From: Streptomyces kanamyceticus
GTDB lineage: Bacteria > Actinomycetota > Actinomycetes > Streptomycetales > Streptomycetaceae
Assembly: GCF_008704495.1 (NCBI RefSeq)
Contig: NZ_CP023699.1
Span: 1,054,001-1,118,000 of the forward strand
DNA length: 64,000 nt
Direction of reading: 5' to 3'
How positions within the stretch are numbered: the stretch's first letter is position 1; the number at the start of each line of letters is the position of its first letter. Positions 1-9,497 of this stretch are shown piece by piece. The notes below the pieces were generated by a model that saw nothing but the letters and a program-made list of their open reading frames with translations, was not told where the DNA came from and made no database searches. The translations under genes and the position numbers were made by a program.

Positions 1-1
1 A

Positions 2-697
2 ATGCCGCAGAACCACCGCCCCGCAAGCTCGGTGCGCGTCCTCATCGCCGACGACCAGGAAATGGTGCGGACCGGGTTCCGGTTGATCCTTTCCACACAG
101 CCGGGCATCGACGTGGTCGGCGAGGCGGCCGACGGCGCCGAGTGTGTGGAGCTCGCCCGGCGGCTGCGGCCCGACGTGTGTCTCGTCGATGTGCGCATGC
201 CGAAGCTGAACGGCCTCCAGGTGACCCGGCTGCTCGCCGGGCCCGGGGTCGCGGAACCCATGCATGTCGTGGTCGTCACCACCTTCGACCAGGACGACTA
301 CCTCGACGAGGCGCTGCGCGGCGGCGCCGTCGGGTTCTTGCTGAAGGACGCGGGTCCCGGGCTGCTCGTGGAGGCGGTGCGCGCCGCCGCGAAGGGCGAC
401 GCGCTGGTGTCCCCCGCCGTGACGCTGCGACTCCTTGAGCGCCTGTCGGACCGGCACGGCCCGCACTGCGGCGCGGCTGCCGTCGGGCCCGCGCCCGAGG
501 TGCTCTCGGAGCGCGAACTCGACGTGGCCCGGCGCGTCGCGCGGGGCAGGACCAATCAGGAGATCGCCGAGGAGCTGTTCATCTCCGTGGCGACCGTCAA
601 GACGCATCTGGCCAACATCCAGGCGAAGTTGGCGGTGCGCAATCGCGTGGAGATCGCCGCGTGGGCCTGGGAGGCGGGTCAGGTCGGGCGGCGCTGA
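2..697 (+). CDS. LuxR/NarL-family two-component response regulator
   Basis: A 231-residue response regulator. The N-terminal receiver domain (about residues 10-130) has the acidic pair at D17/D18, the likely phospho-accepting D63 in DVRMPKLNG, and the conserved lysine in FLLKDAG. The C-terminal LuxR helix-turn-helix (about 165-225) reads LSERELDVARRVARGRTNQE and onward through VKTHLANI. Such proteins are phosphorylated by a sensor kinase and bind promoter DNA. No kinase follows, so the partner is probably just left of the window. The ATG is the second base of the window, so its ribosome site cannot be judged and a slightly longer start is possible. Confidence 0.9.
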   Translation: MPQNHRPASSVRVLIADDQEMVRTGFRLILSTQPGIDVVGEAADGAECVELARRLRPDVCLVDVRMPKLNGLQVTRLLAGPGVAEPMHVVVVTTFDQDDYLDEALRGGAVGFLLKDAGPGLLVEAVRAAAKGDALVSPAVTLRLLERLSDRHGPHCGAAAVGPAPEVLSERELDVARRVARGRTNQEIAEELFISVATVKTHLANIQAKLAVRNRVEIAAWAWEAGQVGRR

Positions 698-701
698 CGG
701 C

Positions 702-1721
702 TCAGCCGACCGGCACCGGCACCGGCACGCCGCCGCGTGCCGACGCGTACCCGGCGGCGACGACGCGCAGGGTCCGCAGTCCGCCCTCGCCGTCGGCGAC
801 GTCCATGCCGTCCTCGCCGGGGCCGTGGAGGAAGGCGCCCAGCATCCGCTCGTCCAGGTCGACGCCGAACGGCAACTCCGTGCCGCTCCCCCGGCGTTCA
901 CTGAACCCGTGCACCTTCTGGTCGAAGGCGTCCATCTCCAGGGTGGCCCGTTCGCCGACGACCGTGAGCTCCAGGCCGCCCCAGGAGTGGTGGGAGCGCG
1001 GGTGGGACCAGCTGCAGTCGATGGTGGCGACGGCCCCGTTGGAGTAGGTGACGCTGACCAGGCCGCTGGTCTCGACGTCGACCTCATCGGCGTACAGGAG
1101 GTTGTTGGTCTGCGCGTAGACCTCGACGGGGCGCGCGTCGGCGAAGAGGTCGTCGAGCAGGTCGGCGATGTGCACGGTGTGGTCCATCAGGGCGCCCCCG
1201 CCGGAGAGTCCGGGCTCGGCGAACCAGCGGCGCGAACGCGTGGGCATGGAGCCGTTGTTGGCCCCGGCCACCGTGAGGACCTGCCCGGCCTCGCCCGACG
1301 CGACCGCCGCTTTGACGGCGGCGTACGCCGGGCTGAAGCGGACCGGGAAGGCGACCGCGAGCCGCACCCCCGCGGCCCGGCAGGCGGCGACCATCGCCTC
1401 GCCGTCCTCGACCGACGCGGCGAGCGGCTTCTCGCACAGGACGTCCACGCCGTGCGCGGCGGCCAGTTCGACCAGCGGGCGGTGCCGGGCGTTCTCGGAG
1501 CAGACGATCACCGCGTCCGGGTGCCAGGCGAAGACCTCGTCGTACGTGGCGGCGTACGCGACGCCCAGTTCGTCGGCGAGCGGGCGGCCCCGCACCTCGC
1601 CGGGCGCCGCGAGGTCCGTGTCCGGGTCGCTGCCGAGCACCTCGATCCCGGGCATGCGCGCGAGCAGCCGCAGATACGCGGCCGCGTGGACGTGGGCGAA
1701 CGACAGGACGGCGACCTTCAT
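702..1721 (-). CDS. Gfo/Idh/MocA-family oxidoreductase (distal gene of sugar operon)
   Basis: A 339-residue NAD(P)-dependent oxidoreductase of the Gfo/Idh/MocA family, which oxidise or reduce sugars, inositols and similar polyols. The Rossmann start is atypical (MKVAVLSFAHVHAAAYLRLL, with no clear GxGxxG). The family signature CEKPLA is present near residue 97, and the C-terminal sheet domain contains the GGGALMDHTVH segment. Its ATG overlaps the stop of the upstream paralogue by 4 bp, so the two are translationally coupled. The substrate is not readable from sequence; the ABC importer in the same operon suggests an imported sugar. Confidence 0.88.
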   Translation of the reverse strand: MKVAVLSFAHVHAAAYLRLLARMPGIEVLGSDPDTDLAAPGEVRGRPLADELGVAYAATYDEVFAWHPDAVIVCSENARHRPLVELAAAHGVDVLCEKPLAASVEDGEAMVAACRAAGVRLAVAFPVRFSPAYAAVKAAVASGEAGQVLTVAGANNGSMPTRSRRWFAEPGLSGGGALMDHTVHIADLLDDLFADARPVEVYAQTNNLLYADEVDVETSGLVSVTYSNGAVATIDCSWSHPRSHHSWGGLELTVVGERATLEMDAFDQKVHGFSERRGSGTELPFGVDLDERMLGAFLHGPGEDGMDVADGEGGLRTLRVVAAGYASARGGVPVPVPVG

Positions 1722-2779
1722 CGCGCTGCCTCCTCGGTCTGCGGTGTCACATCGGTCGGCTGTGTCGCATCGGTCGGTTCCAGTTCCACGGCACGGCCGG
1801 TGCGGCTGGACTCCACGGCGGCCTCGGCGATCCGTACCGCCTCGACGCCGTCGTGCGCGCTCACCCGTGGCTCGGGCCCGCCGGGCCCCCAGGACCCGGC
1901 GAATTCACGGAGTTCGGCGAGGTAGGGGCTCTCGGTCATGGGGCTGGACGGGATGCCTTCGTTGGCTGTCCGTACGCCTTGTGCGGTGATCCGGAAGCCG
2001 GGCACGGCGGTGGAGTCGTGGTGCAGCAGGCCGTCCGCGCCCGCGACCCGGAACGTCGTGCGGAACTGCTGGTCGGGCAGCCCCCACAGGCCGCTGACCT
2101 GGCTGACGGCGCCGGACGCGTGGGTGAGGACGGCGGTCGCGGTGACGACGTCGGACGGCGTGCCGGTGGCGTGCTCGGCGCCGCGGGTGCGGGCGTGCAC
2201 GCGGACCACGTCGCCCGCGATCCAGCGGGCGATGTCGATGTCGTGCACCATCAGGTCCATGATCACGCCGCCGGACTGGGCGGGGTCACCGAACCAGGGC
2301 GCCCACCGCGGCCGCGCGCCGCCGCGCGTGAAGCGGAGCACGGCGAGTTCGCCGAGGTCGCCGCGGACGACGGCCTCGCGCAGCGCCGCGTACGCGGGGA
2401 AGTAGCGCACCACGTGGGCCGGGTGCAGCCGGACGCCCGCCGCTTCGGCGGCGGCCGCGATCTCCCTGGCGTCGGGTGCGGTGAGCGCGAGCGGCTTCTC
2501 GCACACGACGTGCCTGCCCGCGGCGACGGCGGCGAGGGCGAGTTCCTTGTGGGTGGGGGTGGGGGTGCAGATGTCGACGGCCGCGACGGTGTCGAGGACG
2601 TCGTCGAGGCGGGCCGCGGTGCGGACGTCGTGCCCGCGCCCGGCGTACTCGGCGGTGAGCTTCTCCGCCGAGCCGTCGACGGTGTACACGCTGAGCCGGG
2701 CGCCGAGCGCCAGCCAGCCGGGCAGATGGGCGCGGGCGATGCCGCCTGCGCCGAGCAGACCGATGTGAAGGGGTGCCAT
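1718..2779 (-). CDS. Gfo/Idh/MocA-family oxidoreductase (second copy)
   Basis: A 353-residue oxidoreductase with a good dinucleotide-binding start (IGLLGAGGIARAHLPGW, residues 5-21) and the catalytic-region motif CEKPLAL. The start at 2779 is chosen because the Rossmann fold begins there and AAAGGAAAGG lies upstream. The frame stays open to 3562, but that stretch is antisense-frame shadow of the permease gene. It is followed with 4-bp overlap by another family member, suggesting two successive redox steps, or the two half-reactions of an epimerisation, on one imported sugar. That coupling is an inference from gene order. Confidence 0.9.
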   Translation of the reverse strand: MAPLHIGLLGAGGIARAHLPGWLALGARLSVYTVDGSAEKLTAEYAGRGHDVRTAARLDDVLDTVAAVDICTPTPTHKELALAAVAAGRHVVCEKPLALTAPDAREIAAAAEAAGVRLHPAHVVRYFPAYAALREAVVRGDLGELAVLRFTRGGARPRWAPWFGDPAQSGGVIMDLMVHDIDIARWIAGDVVRVHARTRGAEHATGTPSDVVTATAVLTHASGAVSQVSGLWGLPDQQFRTTFRVAGADGLLHHDSTAVPGFRITAQGVRTANEGIPSSPMTESPYLAELREFAGSWGPGGPEPRVSAHDGVEAVRIAEAAVESSRTGRAVELEPTDATQPTDVTPQTEEAAR

Positions 2780-2817
2780 AGGGGCGGGCTGCCTTTCCTT
2801 TGGGAGAAAGTGCGGGA

Positions 2818-3687
2818 TCAGCTCTTGGATCCGGAGAGCGCGACGCTCTGGACGAAATGCCGCTGGAGGAAGAGGTAGACGAGCAGCATGGGCAGGCTCG
2901 CGACGAGCGAACCGGCCATCATCACGGGGTAGTTGGTCTCGAACTGTCCCTTCAGGGAGGTCAGTCCCGCGCTGATCGGCATCTTCTCCGGGTCGGTGTT
3001 GACGACCAGCGGCCACAGCAGGTCGTTCCAGGACCACATGGCGGTGATGACGGCGAGCGCGGCGAGCGCGGGCCGGATCAGCGGCAGCATGATGGACCAG
3101 AAGATCCGGAAGGGGCCCGCGCCGTCGATGCGGGCGGCCTCCTCCAGCTCCTTGGGGAGCGTGAGGAAGAACTGGCGCAGCATGAAGGTGCCGAACGCGC
3201 TGAACATGCCGGGCAGGAACAGCGCGGGTGCGGAGTTGAGCAGGCCGAACCGCTGGATGATGTCGTACTGGGGCAGGACGAGCAGCGAGCTCGGCACCAT
3301 CAGGACGGAGAGGAAGAGCGCGAACAGGACGTTGCGGCCCCTGAATTGCATGCGTGCGAACGCGTAGGCGGCGAGGGAGCAGAACACCAGTTGACCCAGG
3401 GTGCGGCCGACCGTGTTGATGACGCTGTTGGTGAGCATTTCCTGGAAGGGCAGCCCGGTGAAGACGTCGTCGAAACTCTTCCCGTTCCAGTCGTCGGGCA
3501 GGAACGTGGGCGGCACCCGCGAGGTCTCGGCGAGGGTCTTGAACGCGGTGAGCAGCTGCCACAGGAGGGGGAAGACCATCACGAGCGCGCCGAGCGAGAG
3601 CACGGCGTGGGTGGCGACGGACCCCGCGGTGATCCGCTTTCTGTTCCTGGGCTGTACCTGGCGTATGTGCTCTTGGGTGTCAGGCAT
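2818..3687 (-). CDS. carbohydrate ABC transporter permease, MalG type
   Basis: A 289-residue inner-membrane permease with six predicted transmembrane segments and the EAA loop that contacts the ATPase (EELEEAARIDGAGPFRIFWS, about residues 184-203). It forms the translocation channel with the MalF-type permease encoded just upstream. The start overlaps that gene by 8 bp. There is no ATPase gene in the operon. Many actinobacterial sugar importers share a common MsiK-type ATPase encoded elsewhere, which probably applies here. Confidence 0.92.
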   Translation of the reverse strand: MPDTQEHIRQVQPRNRKRITAGSVATHAVLSLGALVMVFPLLWQLLTAFKTLAETSRVPPTFLPDDWNGKSFDDVFTGLPFQEMLTNSVINTVGRTLGQLVFCSLAAYAFARMQFRGRNVLFALFLSVLMVPSSLLVLPQYDIIQRFGLLNSAPALFLPGMFSAFGTFMLRQFFLTLPKELEEAARIDGAGPFRIFWSIMLPLIRPALAALAVITAMWSWNDLLWPLVVNTDPEKMPISAGLTSLKGQFETNYPVMMAGSLVASLPMLLVYLFLQRHFVQSVALSGSKS

Positions 3688-4624
3688 AGTGCACCCACCT
3701 CTTCTGGAGCCGGAACTGGAGATAGGTGAGGGCGGCTATGACCACCATGAGCAGGAACGCGAGCGCGGCGGCCGCGCCCTGCGCGTTCTCGATGAACGCC
3801 CATTTGTAGAAGAGACCGACGACCGACTGCGTATCGCCGATCGCGGGGTTCTTCTCGCCCATCATGATGTAGATCAGGTCGAAGGTCTGCAGTGAATTGA
3901 TCATGCAGATGACGGAGGCGAAGAAGATGGTCGGGCTGAGCAGCGGCAGCGTGATCGTGAAGAATCTGCGCAACGCCCCCGCCCCGTCGAGTTCCGCGGC
4001 CTCGTAGTAGTCCTGCGGGATCCCCTTGATGCCCGCCATGAAGATGATCAAGTAGTAGCCGGTGGTCGACCAGACCATCACCGTCCCGATCGCGTACACG
4101 GCGGTGGACGGGTCGGACACCCAGTAGTGGCGGTCGACGCCGAACCATCCGAGGATTTCGTTGAGGAGTCCGAAGTCGCCGTTGTAGAGCCAGTTCCAGA
4201 CAAGGCCGACGGCGACGGGAAGCGTCACGAACGGCACGAAGTACAGGGCGCGGTAGACGGAGACGCCGCGCAGTCCGCGGCGGTTCAGGAGGGACGCGAT
4301 GACGATCGCGATCGGCAGCGCGGTGAGTCCGATGACGCTGTAGATCAGCGTATTGACCAGCGCCTGCCAGACGGTGACGTCCTGGATCACCCGGGCGTAG
4401 TTGTCGGTGCCGATGAACGTATGGCCGCCGAACGCGCCGAATTCCGTGAAGCTGAAGTAGAAGGTCTGCAACAGCGGCCAGAAGTAGAAGAGGGCGAATC
4501 CGATGCCGAGCGGCGCGATGAACCAGTAGGCGGCGCGCTGATTGCGGGAGCCCGGGCGCGGTGCGGCTTCGGACGCGCGCCGCTCCTTCGCCTTCGCGGC
4601 GGCCGTGGCGGGAAAGACACTCAT
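3680..4624 (-). CDS. carbohydrate ABC transporter permease, MalF type
   Basis: A 314-residue permease. After a basic, cytosolic N-terminus (about 35 residues) come six hydrophobic segments and the EAA motif YYEAAELDGAGALRRFFTIT. The start at 4624 (MSVFPATAA) lies in an ATGA overlap with the solute-binding-protein stop. The frame is open much further upstream, but that is a shadow of the binding-protein gene. It pairs with the MalG-type permease. Confidence 0.92.
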   Translation of the reverse strand: MSVFPATAAAKAKERRASEAAPRPGSRNQRAAYWFIAPLGIGFALFYFWPLLQTFYFSFTEFGAFGGHTFIGTDNYARVIQDVTVWQALVNTLIYSVIGLTALPIAIVIASLLNRRGLRGVSVYRALYFVPFVTLPVAVGLVWNWLYNGDFGLLNEILGWFGVDRHYWVSDPSTAVYAIGTVMVWSTTGYYLIIFMAGIKGIPQDYYEAAELDGAGALRRFFTITLPLLSPTIFFASVICMINSLQTFDLIYIMMGEKNPAIGDTQSVVGLFYKWAFIENAQGAAAALAFLLMVVIAALTYLQFRLQKRWVHYA

Positions 4625-5877
4625 ACGGCGCGCTCCTCCTTCAGGGCCCGGTCCATCTGCCCGCCGAGCTTGCGGCAGGCGCTCTCGATGCCGCCCTTTC
4701 CGCTGAACGCGGCGCCGAGGATCGGGTATTGGAGGTTCTCCCAGACGGTGGTGTTCTTGGAGCTCGGATACGGGACGGCGTACTTCTGCATCTCGATGAA
4801 GTGCTTCAGGTCGAATTCGGGCATCGACTTGAGCCAGGCGTCCTGCGTTCCCTCGTACGAGGAGATGGTGACGCCCTCCCGCGCCTGGATCTCGGCGGCC
4901 TCCCTGCCCGCCATGAAGTGGACGAACTGCCAGGCTGCGGCCTTCTTGCGGCTCTTGGCCGAGATGACGTTGGCCAGGCCGTGGATGATGGTGGCCCTGC
5001 GGCGCCCCTTGGGCAGGACGGCGACGCCGCCGTGGTCCTTGAGCGCGGGTACGGCGTACATCTGTCCCGCCATCGCGGAGAGGTCGTAGTTCATGGCGAC
5101 CTTCTCGGACCAGTAGCGCACGCGTCCGACGGACTCGACCATCGCGCTCTGCGGCGGGGACCAGCCCCGGTCGACCATGTCGGTCAGGAAGCGCAGGCCC
5201 TCGATGGAGCGTTCGTCGCCGAATCCGGAGCGGCCGTCCTTGAGGACGTAGCCGTCGGCGCCGCAGACGGCCGGGTAGATCTTCATCTGCCGGTCCATCT
5301 CGGCGGCGAAGCCGTGCACGCGCTGACGCGGATCGGTGAGTTCGGCCGCCGCGTCGCGCACGTCGTCCCAGGTCCAGGTCTCGTCGGGGTAGGTGATGCC
5401 CGCCTTGTCGAAGAGCGCCTTGTTGTACCAGAGGCCGATGGTGTCGAAGTCCTTGGGCAGCCCGTACTGCGTGCCCTCGTAGGCGTAGAGCTTCACCAGC
5501 GCTTCGGGATGCCTGTCGACGGGCGTCCGGTCGCTCCTGATGTGCCCGGAGAGCGGTTCGAGGACGCCGTTGGCCGCGTACAGCTGGAAGTTGACGGCGT
5601 TCATCCAGAACACGTCGGGCGCGGTGCCGCCCCTCATCGACGTCTTCAGGGTGGTCCAGTACGTCGCCCAGGGCGTGAGCTCGATCCGCACGGATATCCG
5701 CGGCTGTTCCTTGCGGAACGCGGCGATGATCTTCTTCATGCCCGGCACCTGCGCCGGGTCCCACATTCCGTACGTGAGGGTGGTGCCGCCCCCGCCGTCC
5801 GTGTCGTCGTCCCCGCCGGAACAGGCGGTGAGCAAGGGGGCCGCCAACGCCCCGCCGAGCAGAGTCCTTCTGCGCAT
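4621..5877 (-). CDS. extracellular sugar-binding lipoprotein of ABC importer
   Basis: A 418-residue family 1 solute-binding protein. The N-terminus MRRRTLLGGALAAPLLTACS combines a twin-arginine-like RRxxLGG motif with a lipobox ending in Cys19, so the mature protein is expected to be lipid-anchored outside the membrane. The remainder has the usual features of the family, such as the WATYWTTLKTSMRGGTAPDV region. It captures a sugar and delivers it to the two permeases encoded immediately downstream. It is the first transport gene, 65 bp after the ROK gene. Confidence 0.92.
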   Translation of the reverse strand: MRRRTLLGGALAAPLLTACSGGDDDTDGGGGTTLTYGMWDPAQVPGMKKIIAAFRKEQPRISVRIELTPWATYWTTLKTSMRGGTAPDVFWMNAVNFQLYAANGVLEPLSGHIRSDRTPVDRHPEALVKLYAYEGTQYGLPKDFDTIGLWYNKALFDKAGITYPDETWTWDDVRDAAAELTDPRQRVHGFAAEMDRQMKIYPAVCGADGYVLKDGRSGFGDERSIEGLRFLTDMVDRGWSPPQSAMVESVGRVRYWSEKVAMNYDLSAMAGQMYAVPALKDHGGVAVLPKGRRRATIIHGLANVISAKSRKKAAAWQFVHFMAGREAAEIQAREGVTISSYEGTQDAWLKSMPEFDLKHFIEMQKYAVPYPSSKNTTVWENLQYPILGAAFSGKGGIESACRKLGGQMDRALKEERAV

Positions 5878-5942
5878 GCGCGCCTTCGCCTCCTGTGCAG
5901 TCGTCGGGCGTCACCGCGGAGCACCCCCGCTCGGGGGCGGCG

Positions 5943-7073
5943 CTACGACGCCATGTCTCCGAGCAGCTCCTCCTCCACCTGGTCGAGCGCCTTGCGTACG
6001 GCGCCGATGGCCACGCCGCGGTCGCCCAGCGGACTCAGGGCGATGCGCGGGACGTGCAGGGTCATGGGGCGCAGCCGGTCCTCGAGCAGCGGCACCAGAT
6101 GGCCGCCGACCGGGGTGGCCCCGCCGGTCAGCACGATCAGTTCCGGGTCGACGGCCAGCGAGATCGCCGCGATGCCCGGGGCGATGCGGTCCGCGAAGTC
6201 CGCGACGGCGGCCAGGGCGCGCGGGTCCGCGGCGTCCGCGGCGCGGGCCAGCGCCGCCACTTCGGACTCGCCGGTGGCCCGCGCACCCGGCCAGCGCAGG
6301 GCGTCCTGGGCGCCGCTCATGCCGAGCAGCGGCAGCATGCCGAGCTCGCCCGCGCCGCCGCGCCTGCCGCGGTGCAGCCGCCCGTCGATGGTGAGGCCGC
6401 AGGAGACGCGGTGTCCTGTGAGCACGCAGACGACGTCGCCGACCAGGGTGGCGGCGCCCTGCCAGCGTTCGGCGAGCACCGCGAGGTTGACGTCGTTCTC
6501 GATCAGGGTGCGGCCCGCGCCGCCGTCGGGGAGCAGCCGCCCGAGGTCGACACCGGACCACTCGGGGATCACGACGGAGGTGATGACCCCGGCCCCGTCC
6601 ACCATGCCGGGCACGCCCACGCAGCGGGCGAGGACCCCGTCGCGGGGCGCGTGGGCGTCGAGGAAGGACTCCATGGAGTCGCGCAGCAGGTTCAGTCGGG
6701 CGCTTCCTCCCAACTCGGGGTCTATGGCGTGCCGTTGGGCGGCTCTGACGGTGCCGCCGAGGTCGGCGACGAGCAGTACCATCTTGTGCAGCCCGATGTC
6801 GACGCCGAGCACGTGACCGGCCTCGGCACGGAAGCGGAAGCGGCGCGCGGGGCGTCCCGGCGGCCGCTCGCCGGACTCCTCGGCGGCCTCCCCGACGAGT
6901 CCCCGTTCGGCCAGTTCCTCGACGGCCGCCTCCACCGTCGGTCTGGACAGGCCGGTGTCGGCGGCGAGTTCGGCGAGGGTGCGGGGGCTGCGGTGATGCA
7001 GGGCGCGCAGCACGACGGTGGTGTTGAGCCGCCGCAGCGCGAGCAGGTCGTGGCCGCGTGCCCGGTTCCGCAT
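5943..7073 (-). CDS. ROK-family transcriptional regulator of the sugar operon
   Basis: A 376-residue ROK-family repressor. An N-terminal winged helix (about residues 8-65, LAELAADTGLSRPTVEAAVE) is followed by a sugar-kinase-like domain with the DIG phosphate loop (LGVDIGLHK) and a nucleotide-binding GG motif (IVLTGGATPVGGHLV). The usual ROK zinc cysteine cluster is not obvious, with CGLTIDG in its place. The start at 7073 is chosen because the helix-turn-helix begins there. A longer frame to 7241 would add 56 Arg/Gly-rich residues of no known domain. It heads the operon and probably controls it in response to the imported sugar. Confidence 0.88.
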   Translation of the reverse strand: MRNRARGHDLLALRRLNTTVVLRALHHRSPRTLAELAADTGLSRPTVEAAVEELAERGLVGEAAEESGERPPGRPARRFRFRAEAGHVLGVDIGLHKMVLLVADLGGTVRAAQRHAIDPELGGSARLNLLRDSMESFLDAHAPRDGVLARCVGVPGMVDGAGVITSVVIPEWSGVDLGRLLPDGGAGRTLIENDVNLAVLAERWQGAATLVGDVVCVLTGHRVSCGLTIDGRLHRGRRGGAGELGMLPLLGMSGAQDALRWPGARATGESEVAALARAADAADPRALAAVADFADRIAPGIAAISLAVDPELIVLTGGATPVGGHLVPLLEDRLRPMTLHVPRIALSPLGDRGVAIGAVRKALDQVEEELLGDMAS

Positions 7074-7370
7074 CAGTGCTGCACCTCCGATTCGCCGCCG
7101 AGGCGGCTTGGTTGACCCGGTGGACGGGGGCCCTGGCCTGCCGCGCACCGAAATTGTTGAGGACACTTGCATAACTCTTCCGGCCGGGGAACCCCTTGCG
7201 CAGCGCCGGTGTGAGCGCCCGGCGCACCTTCTGAAACGCACCCTTATTCATTCTTTCGGGCGACAAATCACCCTGCTTGGCGTAGTGGTGCATGCCCTGG
7301 GCATTTTCCGGCCGAGTGCGGATCCCCGCACTCACACCGGAAGTGACCGGAAGCGAAGGGGAGGTTCTCC
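7074..7370. promoter_or_regulatory. divergent intergenic region between ROK gene and lasso precursor
   Basis: This 297-bp gap has no credible gene. It must hold promoters for the leftward sugar operon and the rightward lasso cluster. A 7-bp inverted repeat, GAGTGCG then GATCCC then CGCACTC, lies at 7314-7333, about 40 bp before the precursor start, and could be an operator or leader hairpin. The precursor has a strong Shine-Dalgarno sequence, AGGGGAGG, at 7357-7364. Confidence 0.5.
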
Positions 7371-7508
7371 ATGCAGCATGAGGAGATCTACGAACCACCG
7401 GCGATGGTGGAGGTCGGCGACTTCGCCGAGCTGACGCGCGGTGAGCCGCTGGGGGCGTTCTACGAAGGCGGGTTCCCGCCCTACGAGTGGTACCTCGGCC
7501 CCAGCTGA
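7371..7508 (+). CDS. lasso peptide precursor
   Basis: A 45-codon gene, too short for routine gene callers. The leader carries the actinobacterial lasso motif: Tyr7, Pro10, Met12 (usually Leu), Gly16, Phe18, and Thr22 at the penultimate leader position. Cleavage after Arg23 gives a 22-residue core beginning with Gly. Its ring GEPLGAFYE would close between the Gly1 amine and the Glu9 side chain, leaving the tail GGFPPYEWYLGPS. There are no cysteines, so it would be a class II lasso peptide. AGGGGAGG lies 6 bp upstream of the ATG. The cyclase, RRE and peptidase genes follow on the same strand. The cleavage site and ring are predictions from family rules. Confidence 0.9.
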   Translation: MQHEEIYEPPAMVEVGDFAELTRGEPLGAFYEGGFPPYEWYLGPS

Positions 7509-7589
7509 TCCAAGCCCGGTCGACGGCTGTCCGCGGACGGCCCTCGATCGAAGCCTCATCAACAACAATTCTCTGACGGGTGACATGCC

Positions 7590-9497
7590 ATGAGTGGTGA
7601 CGTGTGGTTCGCCGTCCTTCCCGACGGCGCAGCCGGCGTGGCCGCGGCACGGCTCCTGCGCCCCTGGACCACCGACACCGTCACGCACGACTCAGGTCGG
7701 CCCTGGCTGCTGGGCAGTTGGCCGGACGGTCACGTGACGGTGGGAGTGGCCGGGGCGCGGCGAGTCGCGGTGATCGGACGCTGTCCCGTGACCGCCGACA
7801 CCCTCTCCGCGCGCATCGGGCGGCTGCGCGGCGTCGGGGACGTGGAGCGTGTCGCCCAAGGGCTGCACGGCAGCTTCCACCTCGTCGCATCGGCCGAAGG
7901 ATCCGTCCTTGCCAGGGGCAGCGCGTCCGGGGTGCGGCGGCTCTTCCACACGCGCGTGGCCGGTGTGACGGTGGCCGCCGACCGATCGGACCGGCTCGCC
8001 GCCCTGACGGGCGCGGACCCGGACGAACGGCTCCTGGCCGCCCATCTGTTGGCCTCCCCCCTCCCCTATCCACTGGACGACCGCTGCGTCTGGCGGGGCG
8101 TGCACGCCCTGCGGTCCTACGACTCCCTGCTGCTCGACGCGGAAGGCCGGGCCACCACCCGCCGCTGGTGGACCCCTCCCGACCCTGAGCTCGGGTGGCG
8201 GCAAGGAGTGCCCGCGGTGCACGACGCGCTGACCGCAGCGGTGGGCAGTTGCACGGCGGGCGGCGGCACGGTGAGCGCGGACCTGTCGGGCGGCATGGAC
8301 TCCACCAGCCTGTGCTTCCTCGCGGCGCGGGAGCAGAGCGGGATCCGGTCCGCCTTCGCCGGGGCGCGCCTGGTCACCATGCGCTGGCGGAGCCTCGACC
8401 CGGACAACGACGACGAGATCTGGGCAGCGCGCGCCACCAGCCGTCTGCCGGACGCCGAGCACGTCACGCCGCCACGCGATCAATGGCCGCTCTGGTACAG
8501 CGGTCTGGCGTCCCTCACCGACGCCACCGCCCCCGCCATCCCCACCGACGAGCCGGGACCCTGGGTGCGCGACAGCGCCAGGATGGCGGCCCTCGCCGAC
8601 CTGATGACCGGCCGCGGATCGCGCCTGCACCTGATGGGCGGCGGCGCGGACGAGCTGTTCACCACGCTCCCGCCGCATCTGCACGACCACGTGAGACGGA
8701 ACCCGTGGGCCGCCTTCGCCCGCATCCGCACCCAACGCGCCGCACAGCACTGGCCCCTCGGGCAGCTCCTTCGCCAGCTCGCCGACCGCAGGACGTTCGC
8801 CCAGTGGCTCACCGGCTGGGCCGACGGCCTCACCGACCCCGCACCCACCTCGGCCGCGGTGGTCCGCAGCGCCCCCTCGACAGCGTGGGGCGTGGACCTG
8901 CGCATGCCCCCATGGGCGACCCCCGACGCGGTCCGTGCCGTACAGAGCCTGCTCCATGAGGCCGCGGAGAGCGCCGGCACCGCGGCGCCCCTCGCGGCCG
9001 AGCGAGGACAGCACGCGGCGCTCTCCTGCGTACGCTCCGGAGGGCGCGGTCTGCGCCAGCTCGACCAGGTGACCTCCGCGCGCGGCCTTCCGCACGCGGC
9101 GCCCTACCTCGACGACACCGTGATCGAGGCGGCCCTGGCCATCCGCGTCCCCGAGCGCAGCACCCCCGGCACGTACAAACCGGTGCTCGCGGCGGCGATG
9201 CGCGACATCGTGCCCGCCGACGTACTGCGCAGGCAGACCAAGGGCGAGTACAGCACGGACTTCCACACCGGCCTGCGCCACAACCGCTCCGCGCTGGTCG
9301 GCCTCTTCGAGGGATCGCAGCTCGCCCGCGCCGGTCTGATCGACGCCGCCGCGATCCGCGCGGCCCTGCTCGGGGTGCATCCGACCCCGGAGGCGCTGCG
9401 CTCCTTCAGCTCCACCCTGGGCAGCGAGATCTGGCTCCGCTCCTGCCGGGGAAGCACCCGCCCACCGAACACCGCGATCACCGAAGGAGCCCCGTGA
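7590..9497 (+). CDS. lasso peptide cyclase (asparagine synthetase-like, protein C)
   Basis: A 635-residue asparagine-synthetase homologue. The N-terminal glutaminase-like half is degenerate. The synthetase half has the ATP pyrophosphatase loop SGGMDS at residues 233-238. In lasso pathways this enzyme adenylates the ring Asp/Glu side chain (here the predicted Glu9) and closes the macrolactam with the core N-terminus. It starts 81 bp after the precursor stop, and its TGA overlaps the GTG of the next gene. Context with the precursor, RRE and peptidase settles the assignment over a true asparagine synthetase. Confidence 0.92.
   Translation: MSGDVWFAVLPDGAAGVAAARLLRPWTTDTVTHDSGRPWLLGSWPDGHVTVGVAGARRVAVIGRCPVTADTLSARIGRLRGVGDVERVAQGLHGSFHLVASAEGSVLARGSASGVRRLFHTRVAGVTVAADRSDRLAALTGADPDERLLAAHLLASPLPYPLDDRCVWRGVHALRSYDSLLLDAEGRATTRRWWTPPDPELGWRQGVPAVHDALTAAVGSCTAGGGTVSADLSGGMDSTSLCFLAAREQSGIRSAFAGARLVTMRWRSLDPDNDDEIWAARATSRLPDAEHVTPPRDQWPLWYSGLASLTDATAPAIPTDEPGPWVRDSARMAALADLMTGRGSRLHLMGGGADELFTTLPPHLHDHVRRNPWAAFARIRTQRAAQHWPLGQLLRQLADRRTFAQWLTGWADGLTDPAPTSAAVVRSAPSTAWGVDLRMPPWATPDAVRAVQSLLHEAAESAGTAAPLAAERGQHAALSCVRSGGRGLRQLDQVTSARGLPHAAPYLDDTVIEAALAIRVPERSTPGTYKPVLAAAMRDIVPADVLRRQTKGEYSTDFHTGLRHNRSALVGLFEGSQLARAGLIDAAAIRAALLGVHPTPEALRSFSSTLGSEIWLRSCRGSTRPPNTAITEGAP

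Noticed and set aside
2780..3562. Long N-terminal extension of the second oxidoreductase
   Set aside because: The frame is open but Arg/Pro-rich, and it overlaps the clear MalG-type permease gene on the same strand. The Rossmann fold starts at 2779.
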